A stretch of 64,000 bases of DNA from Pseudolysinimonas_A sp947085045 (GTDB lineage: Bacteria > Actinomycetota > Actinomycetes > Actinomycetales > Microbacteriaceae), in contig CAMTUU010000002.1 in assembly GCA_947085045.1 (NCBI GenBank), positions 124,001-188,000 on the forward strand, in the 5' to 3' direction. Both the position numbers and the translations under genes were made by a program. A model generated the notes under the pieces. It did not search any database. It had not been told where the DNA came from and saw only the letters and a program-made list of their open reading frames with translations. This document shows, in pieces, positions 16,096 to 24,754 of the stretch; the stretch's first letter is position 1; each line of letters opens with the position of its first letter.

Positions 16096-17121
16096 ATGAG
16101 CGACGTCGTCATCTTCGCCCCGTCCCCCGTGCTCGAGATCACGGTCGAGGAGCACGCCGAAGACGGCGACGTGCACCTCCACGCCGGCGGCCAGGGCGTC
16201 TGGCAGGCCCGGATGCTGCAGTCCCTGGGCTGCGACGTGCAGCTCTGCGCGATGCTCTCCGGTGAGACCGGTCGCGTGCTCGGCTTCCTGCTGCACGACG
16301 AGGGCATCCCGGTCGTCGGCTTCCCGCGCGACGCCCGCGGCGGGGTCTTCGTGCACGACCGCCGCACCTCCGAGAAGGTGCCGGTCGTCGAGTCGGGCGG
16401 CGACGCGCTCTCCCGCCACGAGCAGGACGAGCTGTACGGCCTCACCCTGCGCACCGGGCTCGACGCCTCCCTCGTCATCCTCTCCGGGCCGCACGGCGAC
16501 GGCATCCTCCCCGCCGACTTCTACCGCCGCCTCGCGGCCGACCTCCGCACGGGCGGCGTGCGCGTCGTCGTCGACCTCGCCGGCGAACGACTGGATGCCG
16601 CCCTCGCGGGCGGGGTCACCGTGGCCAAGGTCAGCGACCAGGAGCTGCTCGACGACGGCCGGATCGCGACGAAGAGCGAGATCGAACAGATCGTCGCCGC
16701 GATGCGGGCGCTGCACGATGCCGGAGCCGAGGTCGTGGTCGTGACCCGGGCCGAGGAGTCGGCGCTGCTGCTGCAGGACGGCGCCGTGCACGAGGTCGTC
16801 GCGCCGCGGATGGAGGTCGTCGATTCGGCCGGCGCGGGCGACTCCTTCGTCGGGGCGTTCTGCTCCGTGCTCGCGCGCGGCGGGTCGGTCTCCGACGCCG
16901 CGCTGCTCGGCGCCGCGGCCGGAGCCCAGAACGTCACCCGCCACGGCCTCGGCACGGGCGAAGCGGCGACGATCGAACGGCTGCGCGAGCTCGTCGTCAT
17001 CCGTCCGTTGCCCGGCGGCGGCGCCCAGCCCGAGGAGGCACCACCCGCCCGGGAGGTCACCCCCGACCAACTCGCCGGCATCGTCGAGGAGGAGACCCAG
17101 ATGACGGAGACCGCACCGTGA
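16096..17121 (+). CDS. PfkB family carbohydrate kinase
   Basis: A 341-residue ribokinase/1-phosphofructokinase-type kinase. The sugar-binding glycine-rich region is LHAGGQGVWQARMLQSLGC, and the C-terminal signature VVDSAGAGDSFVGAFCSVL holds the catalytic Asp and anion hole. The substrate is not predictable; the N-terminus (MSDVVIFAPSPVLEITVEE) is closest in form to 1-phosphofructokinase/tagatose-kinase types. An unusual Pro/Glu-rich C-terminal tail of about 40 residues follows the domain. TAACGT is six bases before the ATG (16084-16089). First gene of a three-gene unit with surE (GTGA overlap) and a Nudix hydrolase. Confidence 0.85.
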   Translation: MSDVVIFAPSPVLEITVEEHAEDGDVHLHAGGQGVWQARMLQSLGCDVQLCAMLSGETGRVLGFLLHDEGIPVVGFPRDARGGVFVHDRRTSEKVPVVESGGDALSRHEQDELYGLTLRTGLDASLVILSGPHGDGILPADFYRRLAADLRTGGVRVVVDLAGERLDAALAGGVTVAKVSDQELLDDGRIATKSEIEQIVAAMRALHDAGAEVVVVTRAEESALLLQDGAVHEVVAPRMEVVDSAGAGDSFVGAFCSVLARGGSVSDAALLGAAAGAQNVTRHGLGTGEAATIERLRELVVIRPLPGGGAQPEEAPPAREVTPDQLAGIVEEETQMTETAP

Positions 17122-17939
17122 CCCGCGCCCTGATCACCAACGACGACGGGATCGCGTCGCCCGGTCTCTACGCCCTCGCGCACGCCGCGATCGACAGCGG
17201 CTGGGATGTCGTCATCGCCGCGCCCGCCGAGGAGGCGAGCGGCTCGAGCGCCGCGATCACCGGCACCAACACGATCGCCGTCACCGGGCACACCGACGCC
17301 TCGACGATCAAGGTCGAGAAGCGCGAACTCGCCGAGGTGCCCGGCATCCCGGCGTTCAGCGTGCGCGCGGCACCCGGACTCATCACCCTGCTCGCCGCGC
17401 ACGGGGCCTTCGGCGACCCGCCCGACGTCGTGCTCTCGGGTATCAACCGCGGCGCCAACCTCGGCCGGGTCATCCTGCACTCCGGCACCGTCGGGGCCGC
17501 ACTGACCGGCGGAGTGAACGACGCCCGGGGGCTCGCCGTCTCGCTCGACGTCGGCCTGAATCCCGAAGCGCACCACTGGGAGACGGCGGCCGCGGTCGTG
17601 CGCGACCTCTTGCCGGTGCTGCTCGAGCACCCGCACGGCACGGTGTTCAACCTCAACGTGCCGAACGTGCCGTCGGCGGAGGGGCTCGAGCTGCGCGAGG
17701 CGACCCTCGCCCCGTTCGGTATCGTGCAGACCACCATGACCGAACCGGTGGAGGGCGACGTGCGTCTGACGGTGCGCGAACTGCCCGAGCAGCCGATCGA
17801 GGGCTCCGACGCGGCGCTGCTCGCGCAGGGCTTCGCCACGGTCACCAACGTCGTCGCCGTGCAGGAGTCGGCGACCCCGGTCTTCGCCGGACCTCGCAGC
17901 GACCGCGGGACGCTGCACGTCGCGAGCACCCCGGCGTGA
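17118..17939 (+). CDS. surE: 5'/3'-nucleotidase SurE
   Basis: A 273-residue SurE nucleotidase. The metal-binding start is ALITNDDGIASPGLYALA, followed by the nucleotide site VLSGINRGANLGRVILHSGT, both diagnostic of the family, and FNLNVPNVP further on. It dephosphorylates nucleoside monophosphates, a stationary-phase survival and salvage function. It starts with GTG inside the stop of the kinase gene and ends overlapping the Nudix start (GTGA), so three phosphate-transfer or phosphate-hydrolysis enzymes are made together. Confidence 0.93.
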   Translation: MTRALITNDDGIASPGLYALAHAAIDSGWDVVIAAPAEEASGSSAAITGTNTIAVTGHTDASTIKVEKRELAEVPGIPAFSVRAAPGLITLLAAHGAFGDPPDVVLSGINRGANLGRVILHSGTVGAALTGGVNDARGLAVSLDVGLNPEAHHWETAAAVVRDLLPVLLEHPHGTVFNLNVPNVPSAEGLELREATLAPFGIVQTTMTEPVEGDVRLTVRELPEQPIEGSDAALLAQGFATVTNVVAVQESATPVFAGPRSDRGTLHVASTPA

Positions 17940-18403
17940 CCGTCCGCAGCGCCGGCATCCTGCTCTGGCGCGACGGCGCCGACGGGCGCGAGGTCTGGAT
18001 CGCGCACATGGGCGGACCGTTCTGGGCGCGCAAACAAGAACGCGCGTGGTCGATCCCGAAGGGGCTCGCCGACGAGGGCGAGTCGCCTCCGGATGCCGCC
18101 CGCCGCGAGTTCGCCGAGGAGATCGGATCACCGGCCCCCGACGGCGACTACGTCGAACTCGGCGAGTACCGCTACTCCTCCGGGAAGGTGCTCACCGTGT
18201 TCGCAGCCGACGGCGCCGGATTCGATCCCGCCGAAGTGCGCAGCGAGACGTTCGAGCTGGAGTGGCCGCCGCGGTCGGGGCGGATGCAGTCATTTCCCGA
18301 GATCGACCGCGCCGAATGGGTGCCGCTGGAGCGGGCGCGCGAGCTGCTCGTCGCCGCCCAGACCCCGATGCTTGACGACCTGCTGACGCTCACCGCGGGT
18401 TGA
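17936..18403 (+). CDS. Nudix hydrolase
   Basis: A 155-residue Nudix hydrolase with an intact Nudix box beginning GLADEGESPPDAARREFAEE and completed by IG (about residues 42-63), matching GX5EX7REUXEEXGU. The N-terminus RSAGILLWRDG and the WSIPKG strand before the box place it with DNA-mismatch/NTP pyrophosphohydrolase-like members. The substrate may be an oxidised or dinucleoside polyphosphate; not resolvable here. The final codons and the TGA stop lie within the palindromic repeat (GCGGGTTGAGTGCC). The 3' end overlaps the convergent cydDC frame by 14 bases. Confidence 0.88.
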   Translation: MTVRSAGILLWRDGADGREVWIAHMGGPFWARKQERAWSIPKGLADEGESPPDAARREFAEEIGSPAPDGDYVELGEYRYSSGKVLTVFAADGAGFDPAEVRSETFELEWPPRSGRMQSFPEIDRAEWVPLERARELLVAAQTPMLDDLLTLTAG

Positions 18404-21400
18404 GTGCCGGCCGCAGACCGGTGTATCGAAACCCGACTTCCGAGTAACCCGGGGGCGGTTTCGATACACCGCCCGCTGCGCGGCCGGCACTCAACCCGCG
18501 AGACAGATCCACTCGGACGTCGTCGGGGCGGAGGTCGGCGGGGCGGTGGGTGACGAGCACGACGAGGCGGTCGGCGAGAGCGACGCGGAGGTCGGCGATC
18601 AGGGCGTCGGCGGTGGGGGCGTCGAGGTGGGCGGTGGGCTCGTCGAGCAGCACCACGTCGGCATCCACCAGCAACGCGCGGGCCACGGCGAGCCGCTGAC
18701 GTTCCCCGCCGGAGAGGGCGCGGCCGCCGGGGCCGACGCGGCCGTCGAGTCCGTCGACGAGGTCGACGACGAGCGGTCCGAGTCCGACGCGGTCGAGCAC
18801 GTCGTGCATCGCGGCTTCGTCGGCGGGTCGGGCCAGCGCGAGGTTGCCGCGCAGGGTGGAGTCGAAGACGTGCGCCTCCTGCGGGCACCAGGCGACGTGC
18901 CGCCGCCAGTCCGCCGCCGCCAGGTCGCCGAGGGCATCCCCATCGATCCGGATCGACCCCGCCGACGGAGCCACGCCGCCGAGCAGCGCCGTCAGGAGCG
19001 TCGACTTGCCCGACCCCGACGGCCCGGTCACGGCCAGCCAGTCGCCGCGCCAGACCGCGGCGGTCACGTGCTCGACCGCGGGTCCGGCCGCGCCGGGCCA
19101 GGTGACGGCGACGTCGTCGAGGGCGAGATGGATGGGTCCGGCGGGCGGCACGACCAAGTTTCCGCCCGCCGGGGCTTCGGGGGTCGCGAGCAGTCTGCCC
19201 ACCGACCCGAGGGCGCTGCCGAGCGCCGGCAGCTTCTGCAGCGCGGCGGCCCCGGCCGCGAGCGGGTCGCCCGCCGCGAGCACGAGCAGCACGACGACCG
19301 CGACGGTCGACACCGGGATGCCGCCGGTCGCGCCCAGCAGGAGTCCGGCGGCGATCGCGGTGAGGGCGGCGACCGCCGCGGCAACGGCGGGCGCGGCCTC
19401 GGCGACCGGAGCGGCGCGGCGTTCCGCGGCGGCGAGGGCAGCAGTCTCCCGGTCGACCCCGGCGACGGCCCGGTCGGCGACGCCGTTCGCGCGAAGGTCG
19501 CGGGCGGCCCGGCCGAGCGCCGCGACCCCGCGCAGCACCTTCCCGCCCTGCGCCGCCCGACGGCGCTCCGCATCGCGACCGGCGAGGAGCGCCACCACGC
19601 CGGGCGCGGCGAGAGCGATCGACAGACCGGCGGCGGTGAGCGGAAGGGCGACCGGAGCCACGAGACCGACGGTCAGCAGTACGCCGGCCGTCGCGAGCAC
19701 GGCGGCGGCGAACGGCGGCACGATCCGCGGCAGCAGGTCGCGCACCGCGCCGGTCGTGCCGACGAGGTGGTCGACGGCACGACCGCCCTCGAGGAGATCG
19801 CGGGATCCGGCCGAGCGGGCGGCGATGCCGCGCCAGAGCAGCAGGCGCACGGCATCCGTCGCCCGGAAGGCGGCGCGGTGCGTGACGAGGCGCTCGGCGT
19901 AGCGGGTGACCGCCCGGCCGATGCCGAAGAACCGCACGCCGACGATCGCGACCAGCAGATACATGATCGCCGGGCCCTCGGCGGCGCGCACGATGAGCCA
20001 GCCGGACACGGCGGTGAGGGCGAGACCCATCCCGGTCGCGAGAGCGGCGAGGAGGGCGGCGCCGATCCAGGTGCCGGCGGCGGGAGCGAGCACGAGGCGG
20101 GCGACGCGGGAGATCGGCAGCCGCGCAATGGCGGCGGGCGGAAGGCTCTCGTGCTCGTCGGGCGCGGGGAGCGGGAACGGCACGACATCAGCCCGGGCCG
20201 GTCGGGAGCCGTCGAGCGACACCATCCGGTCGGCGAGCGCCAGCGTCGCGGGGTCGTGGCTGACGAGCACCGTTGCCACCCGCGCCCGGCGGGCCGCGAT
20301 CGCCTGCAGGACCCGCGCCGCCGACGGGGCGTCGAGGTGTGCGGTCGGCTCGTCGAGCAGCAGCACCCGCGCTCCGCGGTCGACGCGGAGCAGGGCGCGG
20401 GCCACGGCGACCCGCCGGCGCTCCCCCGGGCTGAGCAACGCGCAGGCCCGGTCGGCCACCACCGCGAGCCCCAGCTCGCCGAGCACCGCTTGGATGTCGG
20501 CATCCGCCGCGTACAGCTCGAGTTCGGCCCGCACCGTCGTGCCGACCGTGTGCGGATCCTGCGGCGCCCACGCCACCCGGTACGCGCCCTCGATGCCGCC
20601 GCGCACGACCGCCTCGTCGGGCAGCACTCCGGCGAGCGCGGCGAGCGCCGTCGACTTGCCGGCCCCGCTGGCACCGGCAAGTGCGACCACCTCCCCCGGG
20701 ACCACGTCGAGGTCGAGGCCGGCGACCACCGGAGCGCGGCGCCCCGGGTAGCTCACCGTGAGCCCGCGCAGCCGCAGCGTGCCGGCCGGCACCCGCACCC
20801 GGGTGCGCCGAACGCCGCCGAGCAGCTCGCGCACGCGGGCGACGACCGCCCGGCCGTCCTCGGCCGCGTGGTGCGCGACGCCGAGTTCGCGCAGCGCCGT
20901 GAAGCACTCCGGGGCGAGCAGCAGCACGACGAGGGCATCCATCAGTCCGGCGTCGCCCGAGAGCAGTCGCAGTCCGAGCACGACCGCGACGACGGCGACC
21001 GAGAGGGTCGCCAGCAGCTCGAGCGCGAGGGCGGAGAGGAACGCCGTGCGCAGCACCCGCCCGGTGCGGCGGGTGTGCTCGCGCTGGATCGCCGCGAGCC
21101 GGTCGGTCTGCGCGGCGTCGCGGCCGAGGCCGACCAGCACCGGCAGCCCGTGCGCGAGTTCGGCGACGTGATCGGCGAGGCGGGCGAGGGCGTCCTGGGC
21201 CCCGCGCACGCTGTCGCGGCTGTGCATCCCGATCAACACCATGAACAGCGGCACGAGCGGCAGCGTCACCGCGAGGATGAGCGCACTGAGCGGGTCGATG
21301 CTCAGCACCCGCAGCCCGAGCGCGAGCGGCACGACCACCCCCGCGACGGATGCCGGCACGACCCCGGTGAACCACCCGTCGAGGTCGTCCAGCCCGCGAC

Positions 21401-21698
21401 TCGCGAGCGCGCCCACCGATCCCGCCGCGAGGTCGCGCTCCACGGTTCCCCGCACGAGGCGCCGGCGGTGCCCGAGCTTCGCCGCCGCGGCCGCGCGTCG
21501 GCCGAGCACTCCGGTGCCCCAGGTCGCGGCGGCGCGCAGAACGGCTCCCGACGCGGCCAGAGCGGCTCCGCCCGGATCCCCGGTGATGAGCCGCGCGAGT
21601 CCGTCGGCAAGCAGCACGAGGGCTCCCGCCCGCACGATCGCCGCGACGACCAGGGCTGCGAGGGTCGGGCGCGGCACCTCGGCGAGCATCTCCCTCAC
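18390..21698 (-). CDS. cydDC: Fused CydDC ABC transporter for cytochrome bd assembly
   Basis: A single 1102-residue chain carrying both half-transporters that export reductant (cysteine/glutathione-type thiols) and enable cytochrome bd haem assembly. CydD half: membrane domain about 1-320, Walker A GASGAGKST near 343, an atypical signature LSPGERRR near 424, Walker B VLLLDEPTAHLD. CydC half: membrane domain about 540-850, Walker A GPSGSGKST near 896, signature LSGGERQR near 996, Walker B VVLLDEPTAHLD. GTG at 21698 overlaps the cydB stop (GTGA). The last 37 or so residues (1066-1102) are translated from the palindromic repeat, because the frame misses the repeat's TGA. Confidence 0.93.
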   Translation of the reverse strand: MREMLAEVPRPTLAALVVAAIVRAGALVLLADGLARLITGDPGGAALAASGAVLRAAATWGTGVLGRRAAAAAKLGHRRRLVRGTVERDLAAGSVGALASRGLDDLDGWFTGVVPASVAGVVVPLALGLRVLSIDPLSALILAVTLPLVPLFMVLIGMHSRDSVRGAQDALARLADHVAELAHGLPVLVGLGRDAAQTDRLAAIQREHTRRTGRVLRTAFLSALALELLATLSVAVVAVVLGLRLLSGDAGLMDALVVLLLAPECFTALRELGVAHHAAEDGRAVVARVRELLGGVRRTRVRVPAGTLRLRGLTVSYPGRRAPVVAGLDLDVVPGEVVALAGASGAGKSTALAALAGVLPDEAVVRGGIEGAYRVAWAPQDPHTVGTTVRAELELYAADADIQAVLGELGLAVVADRACALLSPGERRRVAVARALLRVDRGARVLLLDEPTAHLDAPSAARVLQAIAARRARVATVLVSHDPATLALADRMVSLDGSRPARADVVPFPLPAPDEHESLPPAAIARLPISRVARLVLAPAAGTWIGAALLAALATGMGLALTAVSGWLIVRAAEGPAIMYLLVAIVGVRFFGIGRAVTRYAERLVTHRAAFRATDAVRLLLWRGIAARSAGSRDLLEGGRAVDHLVGTTGAVRDLLPRIVPPFAAAVLATAGVLLTVGLVAPVALPLTAAGLSIALAAPGVVALLAGRDAERRRAAQGGKVLRGVAALGRAARDLRANGVADRAVAGVDRETAALAAAERRAAPVAEAAPAVAAAVAALTAIAAGLLLGATGGIPVSTVAVVVLLVLAAGDPLAAGAAALQKLPALGSALGSVGRLLATPEAPAGGNLVVPPAGPIHLALDDVAVTWPGAAGPAVEHVTAAVWRGDWLAVTGPSGSGKSTLLTALLGGVAPSAGSIRIDGDALGDLAAADWRRHVAWCPQEAHVFDSTLRGNLALARPADEAAMHDVLDRVGLGPLVVDLVDGLDGRVGPGGRALSGGERQRLAVARALLVDADVVLLDEPTAHLDAPTADALIADLRVALADRLVVLVTHRPADLRPDDVRVDLSRGLSAGRAAGGVSKPPPGYSEVGFRYTGLRPALNPR
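18394..18500. repeat. Head-to-head pair of palindromic repeats
   Basis: Left arm 18394-18432 (GCGGGTTGAGTGCCGG to GTGTATCGAAACC) and right arm about 18457-18500 (GGTTTCGATACACC to CCGGCACTCAACCCGCG) are inverted copies around the spacer CGACTTCCGAGTAACCCGG. The nudix stop falls in the left arm, and the cydDC reading frame passes through both arms. The same two-arm composite occurs at 12537-12643. Confidence 0.85.
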
Positions 21699-22723
21699 GA
21701 CCGCACCGCGGGCAGCACGGGATGCGCGACCGGCAGGTGCTCCACCCGCAGCCGCTTGCGGAACACCCAGTAGCTCCACGCCTGGTAGAGCAGGATCACC
21801 GGCAGCCCCACCCCGGCGACGATCGTCATCACCCCGAGCGTGTAGTCGCTCGAGGACGCGTTCGAGACCGTGAGCGAGAACGCCGGGTCGAGGCTCGACG
21901 GCAGCACCGCCGGATACGCCGCGCCGAAGATCGCCGCCGCCCCCGCGACGAGGAAGGCCGAGAACCCCAGGAACGCGCGACCCTCGAGCCGCCGCCGTGC
22001 GGCGAGCCAGCCGAGCACTCCGGCCACGACCGCGACGCCGACGAGAAGCCATGTGATCGGGGTACCCGACAGCACCTGCACGAGCACCGCCCAACCGAGC
22101 AGCGGGAGGAGGGCGACCGGTGCCAGGCGCACCGCATCCTTCTGCGCCCGCAGGCGCACGGGTCCGTCGGTCTTCAACGCGAGGAAGGTGGCGGAGTGCA
22201 CGAGGCAGAAGCCGACGACGGCGAGCCCGCCGAGCACGGCGACCGGGGTGAGCCAGACGACGGGTCCGCCGACGCGGTCGCCGTTCGCGTCGATCGGCAG
22301 CCCGGTCGTGGTGAGCGCGAGGGCCGCGCCGATGCCGAAGGCGGCGAGGAACGACCCGCCGCCGAGCGCGACATCCCACAGGCGGCGCCACCGCGCGGTC
22401 GAGCCCTTGCCGCGCCACTCGATCGACACCGCGCGGAAGATCAGCCCGAGCAGCACGAACACCAGCGGCACGTAGAGCGTCGAGAACAGCGAGGCGTACC
22501 AGAGCGGGAAGGCGGCGAACATCGCGGCCCCCGCCGTGATCAGCCACACCTCGTTGCCGTCCCAGACCGGCCCGATCGTGTTCAGCATGAGCCGGCGCTC
22601 CTGCTCGCCGCGCGCTCGCACGAGCAGGTGCATGCCGACGCCGAAGTCGAAGCCCTCGAGCAGCAGGAACCCGGTCCAGAGCACCGCGATGCCGACGAAC
22701 CAGACGGTGGGGAGCACATCCAT
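21695..22723 (-). CDS. cydB: Cytochrome bd oxidase subunit II
   Basis: A 342-residue integral membrane subunit paired with CydA. The start MDVLPTVWFVGIAVLWTGF and the downstream LLEGFDFGVGMHLLV are the family's first-helix signature; NTIGPVWDGNEVWLITAGAA and AFPLWYASLFSTLYVPL follow. The ATG at 22723 was chosen because it gives the conserved N-terminus with a Shine-Dalgarno (AAAGAGAAG) upstream; a longer frame to 22789 lacks similarity. It lies 19 bases after cydA and overlaps cydDC. It stabilises the haem subunit of the high-affinity menaquinol oxidase. Confidence 0.96.
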   Translation of the reverse strand: MDVLPTVWFVGIAVLWTGFLLLEGFDFGVGMHLLVRARGEQERRLMLNTIGPVWDGNEVWLITAGAAMFAAFPLWYASLFSTLYVPLVFVLLGLIFRAVSIEWRGKGSTARWRRLWDVALGGGSFLAAFGIGAALALTTTGLPIDANGDRVGGPVVWLTPVAVLGGLAVVGFCLVHSATFLALKTDGPVRLRAQKDAVRLAPVALLPLLGWAVLVQVLSGTPITWLLVGVAVVAGVLGWLAARRRLEGRAFLGFSAFLVAGAAAIFGAAYPAVLPSSLDPAFSLTVSNASSSDYTLGVMTIVAGVGLPVILLYQAWSYWVFRKRLRVEHLPVAHPVLPAVRS

Positions 22724-22742
22724 GGTCTTCTCTTTCGGCCGG

Positions 22743-24317
22743 TCAGTAGGCGAACGCGAGAACGTCGTCGCGGCGGCCCTCGAGGTCATCGGGATCGTCG
22801 ACGGGCGGGGCCAGTTCGGGCATCGCCCCCGCGACTCCCGACCGCACGTACTTCACGAGCAGCGAGAGTTCGACGATGAGCAGCACGAGGTACACCGAGG
22901 CGAGGGCGATGAGCGAGAACAGCAGTTCGCCCGCGGTCACCCCCGGTGAGACCGCCGCCGCGGTGAACATGTAGACCCCGTCGGTTCCCGACGGATTCGG
23001 GTTCGGCGCGACGACGAACGGCTGGCGGCCCATCTCGGTGAACACCCAGCCGGCGATGTTGGCACCGAACGGGGCGAGGATGCCGAACACCGCGAGCCGC
23101 ATCAGCCACGTCGAGCGCGGTACCGTGCCCTTGCGGGTGAGCCAGAGCGCGACGGCCGCGGCGAAGGCGGCGAGCGCGCCGAAGCCGATCATGATCCGGA
23201 AGCCCCAGTAGGTGACCTCCATCAGCGGCAGGTACTCGATCGTCTGCCCGGCCCGGTCGCCGTACTTCGGGTCGTCCGGGAGCGTCAGGCCGTACGCCTC
23301 CTGGTACTGCGGGATCAGGTCGTTGATGCCCGGCATCTCGGTCGTGAAGTCGCCCTTCGCGAGGAAGGAGAGGATGCCCGGGATCGCGACGACGGTCGTG
23401 ATGTTGTCGCAGTCCTGGGAACCGAGGTCGCCGATCGACAGCACCGAGAACTCGGTGCCGGTGGAGCACGCCGCCTCGGCCGCCGCCATCTTCAGCGGCT
23501 GCTGCTCGTACATGAGTTTCGCCTGGGCGTCGCCGGTGATCGCGACCCCGCCGAATCCGACGATCGCGATGACCGCCCCGAGGCGCAGCGAGGTGAGCCA
23601 GACCGAGTGGTCCTTCTCGTCGCGGCCGGGGATGTCGGCGGCCGCCCCGACGATGACGCGGCCCCGCTCGTCCACGGTGTCGATGCCGTCGCGACGCCGC
23701 CGCCACAGGTGGTACCAGGAGATGCCGAGCAGGAATCCCCCCGCCACCGCGACCGCGCCGAACAGGGTGTGACTGTAGGCGGCGAGCGCGGTGTTGTTGG
23801 TCAGCACCGCCCAGATGTCGGTCATGACGGGTCGCCCGTCGACCATCTCGACGCCGACCGGATGCTGCATCCAGGAGTTGGCGACGATGATGAAGAACGC
23901 GCTGAGCCACGACCCGATGACGGCGATCCACAGCGTCGCGAGATGGACCTTCTGGGGCAGCCGGTCCCAGCCGAAGATCCACAGGCCGAGGAAGGTCGAC
24001 TCGACGAAGAACGCCAGCAGCCCTTCGAGGGCGAGCGGGGCGCCGAACACGTCGCCGACGAAACGCGAGTACTCGCTCCATGCCATCCCGAACTGGAACT
24101 CCTGCACGAGGCCGGTGGCGACGCCGAGGATGAAGTTGACGAGGTACAACTTGCCCCAGAACTTCGTCATCCGCTTCCAACGGTCGTCGCCGGTCTGCAC
24201 GTACCTCGTGTGCAGGATCGCGACGACGAGGCCGAGCCCGATCGTGAGCGGCACGAGGAGGAAGTGGTAGACGGTCGTGATCCCGAACTGCCAGCGGGCG
24301 ATATCGAGCGCTTCCAC
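22743..24317 (-). CDS. cydA: Cytochrome bd oxidase subunit I
   Basis: A 524-residue haem-bearing subunit that reduces oxygen with quinol without proton pumping. Ligand candidates are His18 (in TTVYHFLL) and His183 (in YSHTLFG). The quinol site is marked by the TEMGRQPF segment. In the quinol-binding loop, Cys284 and Cys303 are 19 residues apart, the same separation as the disulfide-forming pair described for the mycobacterial enzyme. The start is GTG with an AGGAGGT Shine-Dalgarno. Three TTCTAC-N5-GTAGAA dyads upstream point to control by the divergent BlaI-type repressor. First gene of cydA-cydB-cydDC. Confidence 0.97.
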   Translation of the reverse strand: MEALDIARWQFGITTVYHFLLVPLTIGLGLVVAILHTRYVQTGDDRWKRMTKFWGKLYLVNFILGVATGLVQEFQFGMAWSEYSRFVGDVFGAPLALEGLLAFFVESTFLGLWIFGWDRLPQKVHLATLWIAVIGSWLSAFFIIVANSWMQHPVGVEMVDGRPVMTDIWAVLTNNTALAAYSHTLFGAVAVAGGFLLGISWYHLWRRRRDGIDTVDERGRVIVGAAADIPGRDEKDHSVWLTSLRLGAVIAIVGFGGVAITGDAQAKLMYEQQPLKMAAAEAACSTGTEFSVLSIGDLGSQDCDNITTVVAIPGILSFLAKGDFTTEMPGINDLIPQYQEAYGLTLPDDPKYGDRAGQTIEYLPLMEVTYWGFRIMIGFGALAAFAAAVALWLTRKGTVPRSTWLMRLAVFGILAPFGANIAGWVFTEMGRQPFVVAPNPNPSGTDGVYMFTAAAVSPGVTAGELLFSLIALASVYLVLLIVELSLLVKYVRSGVAGAMPELAPPVDDPDDLEGRRDDVLAFAY

Positions 24318-24330
24318 CCGGACCTCCTAT

Positions 24331-24390
24331 TTCTACGTTGTGTAGAACTTATTTCTACACCATGTAGAAGTAGTTCGACAGGGCGTAGAA
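24331..24390. promoter_or_regulatory. Three evenly spaced BlaI-type operator dyads
   Basis: TTCTAC-N5-GTAGAA occurs at 24331-24347 and 24353-24369, and TTCGAC-N5-GTAGAA (one mismatch) at 24374-24390. Centres are 22 and 21 bases apart, about two helical turns, placing bound dimers on one face. They fill the 80-base gap between the cydA and blaI starts. Site 3 overlaps the blaI -10 (TAGAAT, 24386-24391) and site 1 ends close to the cydA Shine-Dalgarno, so both promoters would be shut by occupancy. Confidence 0.8.
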
Positions 24391-24397
24391 TCACTGA

Positions 24398-24754
24398 GTG
24401 GCGAACCTGGGACAACTCGAGCGCAGCGTGATGCAAGCGCTGTGGGATGCCGGCGAACCGCGGTCCGCCTACGACCTGCTGCCCGGTCTGTCCTCCGACT
24501 CGGGCGAGCCCCTCGCCGCCACGACCGTGCTCACCGTGCTCACCCGCCTGGAGAAGAAGGGCTTCGTGAGCGCCGACCGCACCGCGCGCCCGCACCGCTA
24601 CACGGCGATCGCCTCGCGCGAAGACCACGTCGCCGAACTCATGCACGAGGTACTCGGCGACGCCGCCGACCGGCAGGCGGTGCTCGAGCGCTTCGTCGGC
24701 GGGGTCACGGCGGCTGACGCCGCGCTGCTGCGCAGCATCCTCGACCGCCGCTGA
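24398..24754 (+). CDS. BlaI/MecI/CopY family repressor
   Basis: A 118-residue repressor with the penicillinase-repressor winged helix: LGQLERSVMQALWDAG, then TTVLTVLTRLEKKGFVSAD (recognition helix and wing) and a C-terminal dimer helix starting FVGGVTAADAALLRSIL. Members dimerise on TACA/TGTA-type dyads and are inactivated by a partner M56 protease, encoded immediately downstream with overlapping TGATG. Its own GTG is preceded at six bases by TAGAAT, so the message looks leaderless and autoregulated. The opposite target is the cyd operon, not a beta-lactamase. Confidence 0.9.
   Translation: MANLGQLERSVMQALWDAGEPRSAYDLLPGLSSDSGEPLAATTVLTVLTRLEKKGFVSADRTARPHRYTAIASREDHVAELMHEVLGDAADRQAVLERFVGGVTAADAALLRSILDRR

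Noticed and set aside
18546..21773. A 1075-codon open frame antisense to cydDC
   Set aside because: Composition is dominated by Gly, Arg, Glu and His, with no recognisable domain; the reverse strand encodes a complete transporter.
21699..22547. N-terminal extension of the cydDC frame to 22547
   Set aside because: It runs antiparallel in frame through cydB with Arg-rich nonsense; the GTG at 21698 overlapping the cydB stop is the sensible start.
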